Position numbers and translations under genes: made by a program. Under the pieces are notes generated by a model. That model was not told where the DNA came from. It searched no databases and was given only the letters and a program-made list of their open reading frames with translations. This document shows, piece by piece, positions 12,101-23,786 of a stretch of 64,000 bases of DNA (position 1 is the first letter of the stretch; each line of letters starts with the position of its first letter). The stretch is from Pegea sp. RAD2-039 (lineage: Eukaryota > Chordata > Thaliacea > Salpida > Salpidae). The stretch lies in the NCBI GenBank assembly GCA_034620365.1, contig JAQGEQ010000080.1:124001-188000 (forward strand). The letters are read 5' to 3'.

Positions 12101-15100
12101 ATGCAGTCTTTATTAAATAACTTATTTTTAGATTAAATCTGAAAACTGGACAAGCTAATTGAAAAGCCTTCAATATTTACTTCTTTTCAAGTTTTTTAAA
12201 GAATTTAATGTCTGTCTACGAAAGTTAGACAAAAACAAAAAATTAATCTCAATAAAAAGAATATGAAAACGTGAAAAAGAAAAACGAAATATTTTGGTAA
12301 CAATAAAAAGACCTTCCAAAAAACTACTTTTATGGAATCTATACAGAGTCACATTTGCACCAAAACCAGTTTTAAATAATAGAATTTTTGCCTTTAAGTT
12401 GAGTTTTAGATATTTCCTTCGGCTAAAATGCTTCCGAAAACCACAAGAAATTTTTTTGTCAGTTTTTACATAACAAGTAGATTTTTACCGTTTCATCTTT
12501 AATTTCTTTCTAAAATATAATTTAGTTACAATCGCAGACTTACCTACAAAGTTAACACCGATCAACTAGAACGAAATATTCATTTTTTAAATGACGCCCC
12601 ATCACAAACTAGGCAATGAATGGTAAACATGATATAAATTACATTATAACAATGCTTAAACTTCAAGTGTAATTTTATCTCACTAAAAATTATATCTTTA
12701 CATAAATGTTTTTACACAGCAATTTCGATACTAAAATTTATTTAGTTAAACTTAAAACTGTCTACTTTTGAACAAGTTAAAAGAATTAATTAGTTTAAAC
12801 AAATAGTTAGATGTCAAGATGAATTTGTTTTTTAAGTTTACCTTTCATAAGCATTTTCTAGCAATTATAAACAAATATTTATAGTGAAGGACTAGACGTT
12901 GATCTAAAGAGTTTATTTATAATCTAATGATCATAATAAACAAAACTTGTTGCTAAAAAGTGAACAAATAAAAGTTGGAAAAATACAAACAATTTTCTGA
13001 ACGAAAGCAAAAAGGGCTGAAGTTCAATTAGTGAAGTTTGTTGTAAATAATAAAAATAATTTTAATTTTCAAAAATTGTTCGAATTTTTACTGCTGGTAA
13101 ATCAATGCAAATATGTTAGCTGTGTAATTCGTTGATAAAGAGTAATGAAAATAAGTTAGTTGAGGAAAAGTTATTAAAATTAAATTTAAAGATTAGAAAT
13201 ACAGTAAACAATTTCAAGCTTAATAAACTAAATATTATCAATCAAATTAGGATTATCAACAATCTATCATTTACTTTTTACTAACTTAGTTTTAATTTGT
13301 TCAATGAAATTGTATTGTATATCTGAGGTTGAAAAATTTTTGTTCAAATAAGCAGCTTCTATATAAGCTCATATCTAAACTTTTCTAGAAGATTAATCGA
13401 TGTCAAAAGGTTATAAGGGTTGATGTACAACTTAAAATTTAAGTAAATGTATGAATTACACCTTAATGTGTTTTCACGGGGTTTTTTAAGTTTGTTATTT
13501 AGTTCTGAAATATTAAGTTTTTGCAGCTTAGGCTTTTGATAAGTTAATTGGATTGTAAAATATTTGTACCAATAATGGCTTTGTTTTATCGACCAATCAA
13601 TTTGAGTACATTTAAGATTTGATATTTTACTTTTTTAAAGATACAGAAGTTGAACTTCTTATTTGTAAAAAAATAATCTTAAACTAAAATCCTTATTAAA
13701 ATTTTATGATATTCTGATGTTAGTTAACTGTTGTGGTACATTTTTGTCACAGCTGTAAAAAACTAGAGTTAAGCTACTATGGTCTAATAAATTAGTTATT
13801 TATTAACTAGTTTTTAAAATCTAGTTTGGAAATACCAATATTTTTTATTGAAAAAATATCAACAAGTTATTATGAATATATAATAATAATATATATTATA
13901 TATCTTTACTTTAAGTAGTTGCTATCTTGTAACAAATAAAAGTTTGACAATTAAACAGATTATTTTTGGTAATTCTGTTTGTAAGATTACTTAAAGATTT
14001 GATTACTTAGATACTAAGATTGAAAACTGAAAAGTTATTAAGCTTTGGGTGAATACTAATCTGATAAATCAAATTTATGTGTTGTGTGCCAACAAACCAA
14101 CCAGAAAAACAAACAAAATAAATTTACAATAAATTCTCTGTAAACATAAGCTCAAGTCAAAAAAATAATTCATGTTTTCTATTTAATAGCAAATATTTTT
14201 CATAAATTTTAATTGTAATTTGTTTTTATATTATATTTATTAGAACTTTTAAGTTTTGTTAGATTTACATAAAGCAGTAAGCATAAATTGCTAACAATTG
14301 ACATTAGGTTGCAACTTTAGTCATAGTTAATTAGATAGAAACAGATTTACTTCCAAATTATGTAAAAGAAAGTAAGCTTTTAAAATAAATTATTTGGGGT
14401 TCAGAGTTTTGATTTTAATTTTGGTGAATATTTTTTAAGGTTTTTTAGAATTAATAAAATTCAAACTTAGAATTAATTTTTAAAACTTGTAATTTAAGCT
14501 GAGAAAGTCAGAATTTGAAATTGATCATTTTAAACTATTTTCTTCGCTTATATTACACCTTAGCATTTAGTTTTGATGATTAATAAGAATCATCCGTCAA
14601 AGTTTAGAATTGAAGTTATTACAGAAGTTTTAATTTTATTAAAAAATGTAAACTAACCTTATAAAGGTATTTTGTAAACTTATAAATTCTTATATCACTT
14701 CATAAACTTTTAGTACCTTATTTCTTAAAAAAAAGTATTTAAAAAATTTGTTTTTTTTCTATAATTAATTTTTATTACAAATTAATATCACTTCTTAAAA
14801 AACATTTTGGATTTTTATTAATCTGCTCAAATTATCGGCCAAAATATTTTATAATAATTTCTTTTTATTGATTAAGATTTGGTTTTTAAGCAAACTTATT
14901 AAAAAAAAGGGTTTTTTACTTCAATATAAAAATCATTGCATCTTTAGTCCAAATTAGTTTTGATTCTCTTTAAAAAACGATTTCTATTTGGCTAATCTAT
15001 CAGAACCAGATTAGGAAATCGTATAGTGATTTCAGTTATAAATGAATTCGAAGCAGCTGTCATTGGTGAATTTATATCTATTTACTTTTTATAAGTCACA

Positions 15101-16910
15101 AAACGAAAAAAAGAATAAATATTATGTCAAGTCATTGTTTACTTGATGTAAATTGAGTTGTAGACTTTTGCTTTAGTATTGATTTAGAAAATAATCCTTA
15201 CTACTTCTAGAATACTTTTTAAACAAGTTATTACAAATTTGTGGAGTTTATGAAAGCTTTATTACTTTTTTTCAATTAAAAATAATACTAATTAGTAATC
15301 TAATCTGGCTAATTAAAACCATAAACCAGATACGATAGTTTTGTTTATTTTATAGTTGCAGAATTCGGCTTTTGCAGTAAATGATTTATTGGTATTACGT
15401 AGAGATTATCGTTAAATTATCTTTACTTAATAAACTCTTACAGCGATCACAGAAAATTAAATATTATTTGATAAAGTGAAGAGCTATTTTATTTTAGCAT
15501 AAAATTAACGATTATTAATTAGTTCAAAATAAAACAAAGATAAACATCCATTTAATTTTAGATTTAGAATACTATGTCAAGTAAATAATATAATTTATTT
15601 ATTAAAGTAGTATAATCTTTAGTTAATGTAGAATTTGTATAGATAAAGCTCTTTAAAAAGTTACTTTTTTTAACTCTTAAATACAAAAGAATTTATTATG
15701 TTGGTCTTATATATAAAATTTTATTACATTTCATGATAAATTGAAAAATGAGTTTATATAAATAAGTCATTTATCAATTACAATTGTAGAAATTAAATTT
15801 TCTCAGTTTATATTATTTAGAATGATAACATTTTAAGCTGCTTAATAAAGATTTAACTTTCTATAAACATTAAATACACAAATCAAACTCTAATTAATCA
15901 CTGTAAACTTATTAGTACTAAAATTACCACCCAAAATAACGTCATGAAAAACTAAAATAAATTAGTATAGAATACTTCCAAAATATCAAATAAACATATT
16001 TTATATCACTAACATCTTTTAAGCCATGTTTTTTTAAACTCATTTTAAGGTTATAAAATGATTGATTGAGAAAATTAAATTGATTCTTTTGAGCACACTC
16101 AACATTTATTAAAGTTTAAAAGATAGATATTTATGATATGAATTTCATTAAAACTTTAAATGGTGCTTAAAACTTTATAACTCTGATAGTTAAAAACTCA
16201 AAATGTAGCAAGCTAATTACTTTTATGCTATTATCTGATTGAAAAGTAAATTTACGAAAGATAACATAATTGCAAAGACAATATTGCATAAAAATTCAAA
16301 CTTAAAAGAATAAATGAAACATTTATTTTGTACTTTGAATTAAACAGACTTTTATTACAAAGCTCAAATTGAATTGTTTGATTGAAAGAGACACTAAATG
16401 TTAAACTAATAAGATTTTGATGTCTACCTTCACTTGGTTTAAAACATTAGAACATAAAAGGATTTAAACAATTTTATTAACTAAAAAGTAAGAATCTAGA
16501 ATTGAAAAAATATTAGATGATTTTTAAAATATAATGAATAAAAATTTTGAGATAAAAACATTTTGTTGTTTCTTCATATTAAGAAAATTTAAAACTTTAG
16601 AACTTTTTAGTATTTTAGAGTATTTTATAAATTTTTAGTATTCAAATCTGTTTAGACCAAAATTTTAATAATAAATTTTACAAGAGATAAGAAAATTCCA
16701 CTAGATTTATTAAAGCAAATATTCATAAACAACAACAGAAATAATTAACGGAAATAAGATACAATAACAATTTCTTTTTGTCTTTTTACGAAACCAGTTT
16801 CAAATGACGGAAAGATTAATTCTTAAAATGATCTTTTGCTAAACCTTGATCAATTCTTGAAGTAAAAACTATTTTAATCAAACAAATTAAATCATTTTGA
16901 TGCATCTATT
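9126..16910. other. Intergenic, no gene recognised
   Basis: This is 7.8 kb of very AT-rich DNA. Open frames at 9283-9486 (plus) and 12170-12352 (minus) show no conserved motif and look like chance. 9350-9480 is GC-richer and CT-rich and may belong to the laminin promoter. There is a CRE octamer at 11089-11096 and AT-only simple sequence at about 10865-10910 and 13874-13905. Confidence 0.6.
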
Positions 16911-16926
16911 TCCTTTTTTGACCAGT

Positions 16927-17275
16927 TTCGGTCGAGAACTGCCATTATGTAAGCCAGGACAGAAATTATGGAGACCCAGTTTCTGCCCATGCAGCAGGAT
17001 TCCACACCAACCAGATATGCAGCGGAACAGGACTGATGCAGCTGCATCCGGCTGACGTCACAGGAGTTGTCATAATGACACTGAGTACAACTGAGGACGA
17101 ACTACCTATGGGTCTCCAACTCCGGGTTTAAAATCGGATATTTGCATCTCTTAGAATCGCTGTCATTAACTCACAGAGTCCTACTACCCGGGTTTTTTCC
17201 TTCACAAATATGTGTCCACCTCTACCTAGGCTTGCACCTGCCCGTGGCAACCATCACACAAATGGTTTATAACTT
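16927..17275. other. GC-rich island of unknown origin, possible retroelement remnant
   Basis: About 350 bp of roughly balanced base composition stands out from AT-rich surroundings. A good 3' splice acceptor (pyrimidine tract ending CCAG) precedes it on the plus strand. All three plus frames hold open stretches: one is open for 67 codons after the acceptor and ends at a stop near 17130 (contains HPADVTGVVIMTLSTTEDEL); another begins FGRELPLCKPGQKLW, loosely like the GRELPxLxPG segment near the end of Ty3/gypsy integrases. The minus strand also has an open frame. I cannot say whether this is an exon, a decayed LTR-retroelement piece or something else. It contains a CRE octamer at 17053-17060. 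Confidence 0.4.
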
Positions 17276-17523
17276 GAAAACCGTTATTAATTATAATAAA
17301 TATTATACGTTATCGAATAAACCTTCGCATTGTAGAGTATAATAACTATTAAAATATTTGTAATAAAAAAAAAGCTAACAAATGAATCTTCATTTGTATA
17401 TTATAAGAATAAACTTTTTTCTATTAAATTATAAAGCTTTGAATTTTATATTTTCATTAAAATTTTTTAATCAAAGTGGTAATTTTCAGTTTCTTTAAAA
17501 CTAAATTTGTTTAAAGTTTTAAA

Positions 17524-17790
17524 ATTTATTTATTTATTACAATAAATCCGAAGGAGGGTACCTGAAGAGAGCACCTCTCGCTAATACACATTCTCACAAG
17601 TAACATCTATTTAGCCAAAAATATAGAAAGCAAAAGATGTAACACATGGCATTTCAGTAGTCCTCGTGGCATATAACAGTGAACAACTACAAAGAACGTT
17701 GATAATATAAAAACGGGAAATATCACAGTTTATAAATGGTAATGTTGGCAATATTATAACGGTTTGACTTCTTCTTGAACAGCAGCATAA
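17524..17790 (-). mobile_element. CR1-like non-LTR retrotransposon, 3' end fragment
   Basis: This is a 5'-truncated copy in minus orientation. The element's 3' terminus is at the left, with the family tail ATTTATTTATTACAATAAAT followed by the conserved 3' UTR, including the hairpin region GAGGGTACC...GCACCTC at about 17555-17578. The copy stops within the last codons of pol (the block around TTCTTGAACAGCAGC). It belongs to the same family as the copies at 22.2, 26.9, 33.7, 38.3, 42.9, 43.7, 46.3 and 55.9 kb. Confidence 0.85.
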
Positions 17791-17912
17791 TTCTAAACTT
17801 TCTTTTGATTATAAATTATATAATTAATACATTTTTTATTCATTGATTTTTAAGACTGATTAGTCTGATTCATTTTGATCTTTATGAATAGCAGTGAGAT
17901 TTGAATCAGAGT

Positions 17913-18008
17913 TTATTTCTCATGAGACTCTAATTCTACTTCCCTGATGATCTTTTGAACCTCCTGATCCGGAAGATCAAATCCCAGAAGATTTAGAAGG
18001 ATCATAAG
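17913..18008 (-). CDS. Possible terminal exon of an unidentified gene
   Basis: On the minus strand a TTCCAATAG acceptor is followed by 31 open codons and a TAA. The end of the reading, GFDLPDQEVQKIIREVELE and then SHEK, has charged, helix-like composition that looks protein-coding and is richer in GC than its surroundings. No family was recognised. A second GC-richer patch upstream (18040-18230) contains short open frames, one with FISSEWIPEENVIIKLSSIL, and could hold a preceding exon, but I found no convincing join. It could be chance; no start codon is assigned. Confidence 0.22.
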   Translation of the reverse strand, partial: LMILLNLLGFDLPDQEVQKIIREVELESHEK

Positions 18009-18479
18009 CTATTGGAATTTAAGAAAGTCTGATTAATCGGCGTCAAAAACGCGAAAAATAAATTTCAGTGACAGTAAAATGCTCGATAATTTAATGATTA
18101 CGTTTTCTTCTGGAATCCATTCGCTTGAGATGAAAAGCTCTTGCGGTCGAGTATTCGTGTATGTAGCTCACTTTAGCTGTCGAATTTCTAACCCACAGCC
18201 ACGTGTTGAATAAATAACAAAATAGTTGAAAACCTCATCAAATTTGAATATAATGAAGTTTAAGGCATAAGTATTTCTCAGCCGGATTTTAAAGACTCAT
18301 TTCTACTTGTAAAGGATCATGATTAGACTCTTTACTCGCTAACATCATTGATAAATACAAACTTCTTAAGACTCAACATGAGTCTGAAGATTTGGGACGA
18401 ATCATTTTCAATTGAAACAGTTTATTGTCATAAATATGAAACAAATTTCAAATTTTTGATAAAAATTTTTTTAATAATT
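18009..18479. other. Intergenic between possible orphan exon and BCCIP
   Basis: This is AT-rich apart from 18040-18230, which is more balanced and open for about 37 codons in one minus-strand frame. The sequence 18230-18479 has nothing recognisable and should contain the BCCIP 3' UTR. Confidence 0.4.
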
Positions 18480-19585
18480 TCAAAAAGATTCAATTTCTTT
18501 CATAGACGTTCGAAACTGGTTTGAAGTTAACAACAGCATTTGTCGATATTGAATATCTCCATAAATATTATCTATTTCAAATTGAAAAGACATTTCAGCA
18601 TTTTCAGCAAAGACCTCCTCCTCTGGATTTACAAACATGAAGTTAGAATCCTGAAAAAATAATTATTGCTGAATAGAAAATCATTCCAGATTTTATGATT
18701 TTACTTTTGATCCAGTACTTGATCCAGTGCTCTTCAGTTTACAGATGATGATGTAATGAGAAAAATCGAATCGAACAGAAGGTAGTTTCTGTTTAGAGGT
18801 CTCAATCTCGGAAACCATCGAAGCTAACAAATTCTAAGAGAATAGTTGATGAAGTTTGAATTCAAATAGAAATATTCAAACTAACAATATTAAATGGTAA
18901 GTTGATGTATCTTTCATTTACAATAAATCCGACACAAGTTGTACACTTCGTCACATCTTTGTTTTGAGAATTAGATAAAATCTGAAAGTTTAGAGTTATT
19001 TAAAGACTATTTGATCATTAGAATGTCTTTTAAACCTCTATAAACTTGTTTTTATCTTCAAAAGAGCTTTTGGATTGATTACAAGAACCAAGAAGAGTTT
19101 CTCGTAAAGATAAAAGAGCTTTTCCAGAGTTTTGTTGACGAGTCAACGAGTAGCAGGTTGTGAAAGCGTAGATTATACTATCTTGCTGTTCTACATCAGT
19201 AGATTCCTACAAAAAAATAGATTTAAAAAGAGTTATTAATGACGTCATCACTTACATCATCAATATCATCTTTTAAAACTGTTCCGATCGTATTTTGTTG
19301 GATTAGAGCTTTGGTGAGAGACGTGATATCGAGTTTCGACTTTTTAGTAAATAGTTGAATCAGTAATTGATGGATTCCATCAGAGTCGCCATCGGTTGGA
19401 GGAAATCCTGTAAAAGATGAATAAAAAAAGAGGATAGAAGATATTGATTTGATCTTACCCATAAGAGCAAGGTTCACTGTTAATCCAGAGTCCACATCCA
19501 TTTCAATCTGATCATCATCATCACTTAAGTCAGAGTCGTCTTGGATGAGATCTTCTACTTTTGATTTTTTTAGGTTTTCAGACAT
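18480..19585 (-). CDS. BCCIP: BRCA2 and CDKN1A-interacting protein homologue (BCCIP)
   Basis: BCCIP is a nuclear protein linked to BRCA2/RAD51 recombination, p21 regulation and ribosome (uL14) biogenesis. Five minus-strand exons, 19585-19459, 19407-19256, 19206-19036, 18981-18886 and 18833-18705, plus terminal exon 18650-18480 join in phase to 281 aa (human about 314). An acidic N-terminus (DDSDLSDDDDQIEMD) leads to the family block DSDGIHQLLIQLF, then ALIQQNTIGTVLK (human has a closely similar LIQQNHIGSVIK), VGFIVNERYINLPFNI (human SERFINVPPQIALP), HYIIICKL and the C-terminal NPEEEVFAENAEMSFQFE (human NAEEEFFYEKAILKFNYS). Introns are short (48-55 nt for most). A CTTTCATCAG 3' splice site ends 15 nt before the ATG, suggesting a trans-spliced or spliced 5' leader. 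The start is chosen because it opens the acidic family N-terminus directly after that acceptor. Confidence 0.93.
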
Positions 19586-19600
19586 CTTTTTTGGCAGTAA

Positions 19601-20466
19601 CTGATGAAAGAGAAAATTTGAATATTCATCAAATAAAAATATAATTTCAAATTTACTAATAATAAATATTAAATAAATAATAAGAAAGTTAATTTTTTAT
19701 AAAATTTTACATCAACTACTGATAGATACTTGTAAAGGTCACTAAACATAAAATGAATCTTTGGCAGAGGATTTTTTATAGAAAACTGATTCCTTATTTA
19801 ATTTGTTGAGCTAAACCCATGGTTGCTGGTTAAAAAATCAAAGTTTTGATCAAGGTAAGTGCAATAAATAAATTTAATTTGTAGAATTCTAGGAATGAAT
19901 TTTAGCTACAAAACTTATTTTCCTAAAAATATTATTAGAAACACTTTAATTTTAAATAAACATATTTTTAAAAAGGGTGATTTGTAAGGTAAAACCCCTT
20001 AACTGTGAAAAGAGTTTCATTCTGAAAATAATTTAATAATTGTTGTCATAAAAACACAACAGGTTTACTTCAGACAAGTTTTGAACTACAGATTTGAGTA
20101 TAGAGCTTATATAAAGGTGATAGAAACAAATTGGTTGCTTGATGTACTTTACACCAGTGAAGCTATAGATTAAGGCCATGAAAAACGTCTGGGTTTGTTG
20201 AAAATACTCAAGGTTCTTTTAGAATTAACAATTTCAACTATAAAAGCAAATGATAAATCCATCTCTATATGATAATATAACATATATTATATAATATTAT
20301 ATCCATAATATAAATCAATCTCTATATACACCTACTTATAACCCCCTTAAAAATTTATAGTTTTTCAGTTATATTTTATACTACAAAATACTTCAGATAT
20401 ATTTTAATAAAATCAATAAAAATATATAAAACACTAATATAAGCATTTTATGAAATATTATTAAAA
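19601..20466. other. Intergenic between L10K-like gene and BCCIP
   Basis: No gene is seen. A palindromic AT block (ATATAATATTATAT-type) lies at about 20268-20312. Both flanking genes read leftwards, and an 866-nt gap before the BCCIP acceptor leaves room for a separate promoter. Confidence 0.6.
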
Positions 20467-21156
20467 TTAGTTTTGCTTACTGGCTTTATTAATAGAAGAT
20501 GACTTTTTAGTTTTGTCTTCTTTGTCAGGTTTCAATAGAGTCAGTGGAACGTTATTCTTAACAGCTTGAAGAATAATCTCTTTTTCAATATGCTGGTCAA
20601 CTGCTTTTTGAATTGTCTGTAAAATAACAGTTTTAAATCTAATTTATAATTTGAACAAATAAAAGTTATAAATTTCAAAATTATCTAAATATTATATTCA
20701 ATTTCTAAAATTTATTATTTGAAATTAAACTTAATTTTTCTGAAGCATTAAAATATGAAGAATCTGATTTTGGTAACATAAAAATCTATTTGAAAATTTC
20801 TAAAGATTATCACCAACCTTATTCAACGCAGCAGTTTCAATATGCCTCACTTTTTTAGGGGCAATTTTCCGAGCTTAAAAGGAAAACAAAAAATATAAGA
20901 AACCTTAAAAATCATAAAACAATAAAAGATATAAAAAAAAGTTTCAAAAATATATAAGAAACATATAAGATAATCAAATTGTAAAATGTTATTTATAAAT
21001 ATATATATACAATAATTGATTAAAACTTTAGGTTTCAAGAAACTCTATCAGTGAAAACCCACCTCCTTTTCTAATAACTTTACTCTTCTTGTTAATCTTA
21101 TTCTTCTTCGAAGCGCTGGGAACACTCACTTTAGTTTTAATTTTACCTTGAGGCAT
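20467..21156 (-). CDS. C19orf53: Leydig cell tumour 10 kDa protein homologue (C19orf53/UPF0390 family)
   Basis: This is a small basic protein of uncharacterised function; human L10K/C19orf53 is a nuclear and nucleolar lysine-rich protein. Three exons, 21156-21063, 20873-20818 and 20616-20467, join in phase to 99 aa, the same length as the human protein. It begins MPQGKIKTK (human MAQGQRKF), followed by a Lys/Ser-rich segment and the family signature RKGGARKIAPKKVRHIETA (human RKGGRVIAPKKARVVQQ), then a helix ending in KEIILQAV and a KPDKEDKTKKSSS tail. The signature is cut by intron 1 immediately after RKG. A TTTTTTCCAG acceptor ends 22 nt before the ATG, and a TTTAG directly abuts it, so a spliced 5' leader is likely. 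No other coding features were seen. Confidence 0.88.
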
Positions 21157-21179
21157 CTAAACAACAGTGAACTATTTTC

Positions 21180-22239
21180 TGGAAAAAATATTTTCTATAA
21201 AAAATTCAGTAAAATTATTAAATGAATATAAAACAAATAATTTCTTTTTCAAGATGACAAAATAGAAATATGAGCTTATATTTAAACAAAACAAAATTAT
21301 AAAATTAAATTTATTATATTTTAAAAAAAATTAGAAACATAAAAACTATAAAATTATCTTTGTTATGATTTAAATAATTTAGATTATAAAAAATTATGTT
21401 ATGAAAAGTAATATCTAATCAAATAAAGTATAATCAAATAAATTATCAGGAAAAATATATTCAAATAATCTCAAATTTCATTCTTATAAGTTTTGATCAG
21501 TTATAAACCAAGTTTTTGGTAATTTAGAACTATTTAAAGTGTTTCAAAACATAAAACAACTAACTAGCAACGATAGTAAGAAAAAATAAAACTTTTTAGT
21601 TAAAAAATATTTTCAAACATTAAATAATAAAACGAAAAAATAAAAGGATATCTAAAGGATAGACACAAAAAAGAAATAAAGTTGACTATAAGTTTTCATG
21701 TAAGGACTCGATACTGTAGTTATTACACGAGGTATTACCTTAGTGGCGGTTAATTTGTCCTTTTAATATTTCAGATTTAATAAATATAAAAATTAAATTA
21801 AAATTTGAAAAAATTAAGATTTATAGGTATTTAAGATATAAATAAAAGAATATCAAGTTTTCTAGTTTAAATACTTTATCTATTTAATATATCAAAACAA
21901 ATTTTGCTCTCCATGATATTTATAATCTCTAATCACAGCTTCCATTAGTTTGGTAGTCTATTAATTATGCAAAAACCTACAAACATGGCAGTAACAAAAA
22001 GGAAAAATATATTAAAATGAAAAATATCATTTACAGTAATTCATAGTAACATCAGTTTCTTTAAACTCGGAAAATAAGTTTCAATCGTAAAAAGTTTATT
22101 CTTACTTATCATTAAATAAGATGAAACTTTTAAATTGCTGGCTGATCCCCTACATAATTTTAAAAAAGTTACCTAATTTTTGAAATATTTTGCAATAAAT
22201 TTTTAATATTTAGTTTTTTATACATACAGTTTTTCATAT
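21180..22239. other. Intergenic, no gene recognised
   Basis: AT-rich sequence upstream of the L10K-like gene. If that gene is not trans-spliced, its promoter and first noncoding exon should lie here or beyond the CR1 fragment. Confidence 0.6.
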
Positions 22240-22668
22240 TTTGAATTTCTTGTCCATTAGTCCTTTCCCCAAATTATAACAACTCAGACGACATACATTA
22301 CATCTTAATAAGCCTATATCACCTAGTACATAGGTCAGATTGAATTTTTTCTCGTACTCCACAATTATTACATGAAACCAGCTGCCATCAGACATTGTCT
22401 GCGTTGTTCAAGCAGAAGTTAAACCGTTATAATACAACATTGCCAACATTGTCATTTCTAAACTGTAAATTTTTCCCCTTTTTTATATTATTAACATTCT
22501 ATGTAATTGTTCACTATCATATGCTTTGAGGACTTACGAAATACGATGTGTAGCATCTTTTTCTTTGTATATTTCTAACTTAATAGATGATATCTGTGAA
22601 AATATATGTTAGCGAGAGGTTCTCTCTTCAGGTACCCTGCTTCGCATTAAATGTAATAAATAGATAAA
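22240..22668 (+). mobile_element. CR1-like retrotransposon fragment, 3' end
   Basis: This plus-oriented copy holds the decayed last ~65 codons of pol (nucleotide match to 38560-38750 reversed) and the 3' UTR, ending in a degenerate tail (ATTAAATGTAATAAATAGAT). The 3' hairpin arms have mutated (GAGGTTC against GTACCCTG), so it is older than the 38 kb and 56 kb copies. Confidence 0.85.
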
Positions 22669-23786
22669 TTAGCAAACAACAGCACTTATATATAAATTAT
22701 CATTAAATATTATTTAGTAAAATAAAAACTTATAATTAACTTGGAAAGTGAAAATGAGTTTATTGCAAATATTCATCAAGATACATTCAAGTCTTAAATA
22801 CTGTTAACAGTTGAGCGTGTTTTAAGTTCATCATAAGAAAGACGTCTGAAAGAATTTTCAAAATTCTTTTCAAGCTTTTGTTTTATTATTTTTCATTAAA
22901 ATATTAAATAACCTTTCCAACTTTTATTTAAATAAAAGTATGTATAGATATATATAACTATAATACATGTAGTTAGTATATAAGACCTATCAGTAATAGT
23001 CATAATTTTTCAACAAAACAAAGTTTTTTTGACAAATAAGATTTTTTATGGGTTCTTTACTTAATTTTACAATAAAATTCATCAAACTTTTTTATTCTTT
23101 TTATTTTATAAATTGTTAATTAGGGATTTTTTCCACAGATTTTTGTTTCAACTAAAATCTTTACTCTAATCTGAATGAACAAAAATCTTGTTTTTTAAAT
23201 TCAACAAACTTTTTTATCGGTTTTTAACTTTTTTATGTTGTAGCTTCTGCGGTGATACTATAAATATTAGTAACACGTGTAGTACTAACTATCTTAGTTT
23301 TATAGCTTCAGTAATTCTTTATTAAGTCTGACTTTAGCATTTTATATCTTAATAGATTCTTAGCTTACATATTTGCATAACAAACTCCTAGCAAAACCAT
23401 CAGCAAAGTTAAATGAGTTTTCTGAGATTGTAAATGGATTCTAGAACAAAAATTAACTCCAAAAAACTTCTTTCAAAATGTTTTGTAATCTTTGGAAATG
23501 ATATATTAAAGTTTGATTGTAAATAAAACAAATAAACAATAAAATTATTTTCAAATTTAAATAATTTTCAAATAATGATAAAGATCAAGTCTTATGATTA
23601 CTAAAAAATTCATTCATCAAAAACTGATTAATGATTAATGATGAACAAACAATTTGAAGAAACAATAATAGATCAAAAGTTACAGATTTAGAAATCAATA
23701 GAAACACAAGGCAGCGAAAAGATTTGATTGAAAGAATATATATGAAGATGATTGCAAAAGAATAAATGTTGAATGAATCAGGTAAA
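22669..23786. other. Intergenic, no gene recognised
   Basis: AT-rich. An open frame overlaps 23585-23815 on the minus strand but is a shifted reading across the ENOSF1 last exon and its 3' UTR. Confidence 0.6.

Noticed and set aside
12170..12352. 60-codon minus-strand frame rich in Phe, Ser and Arg
   Set aside because: No neighbouring exon, motif or signal, and composition follows the AT-rich background.
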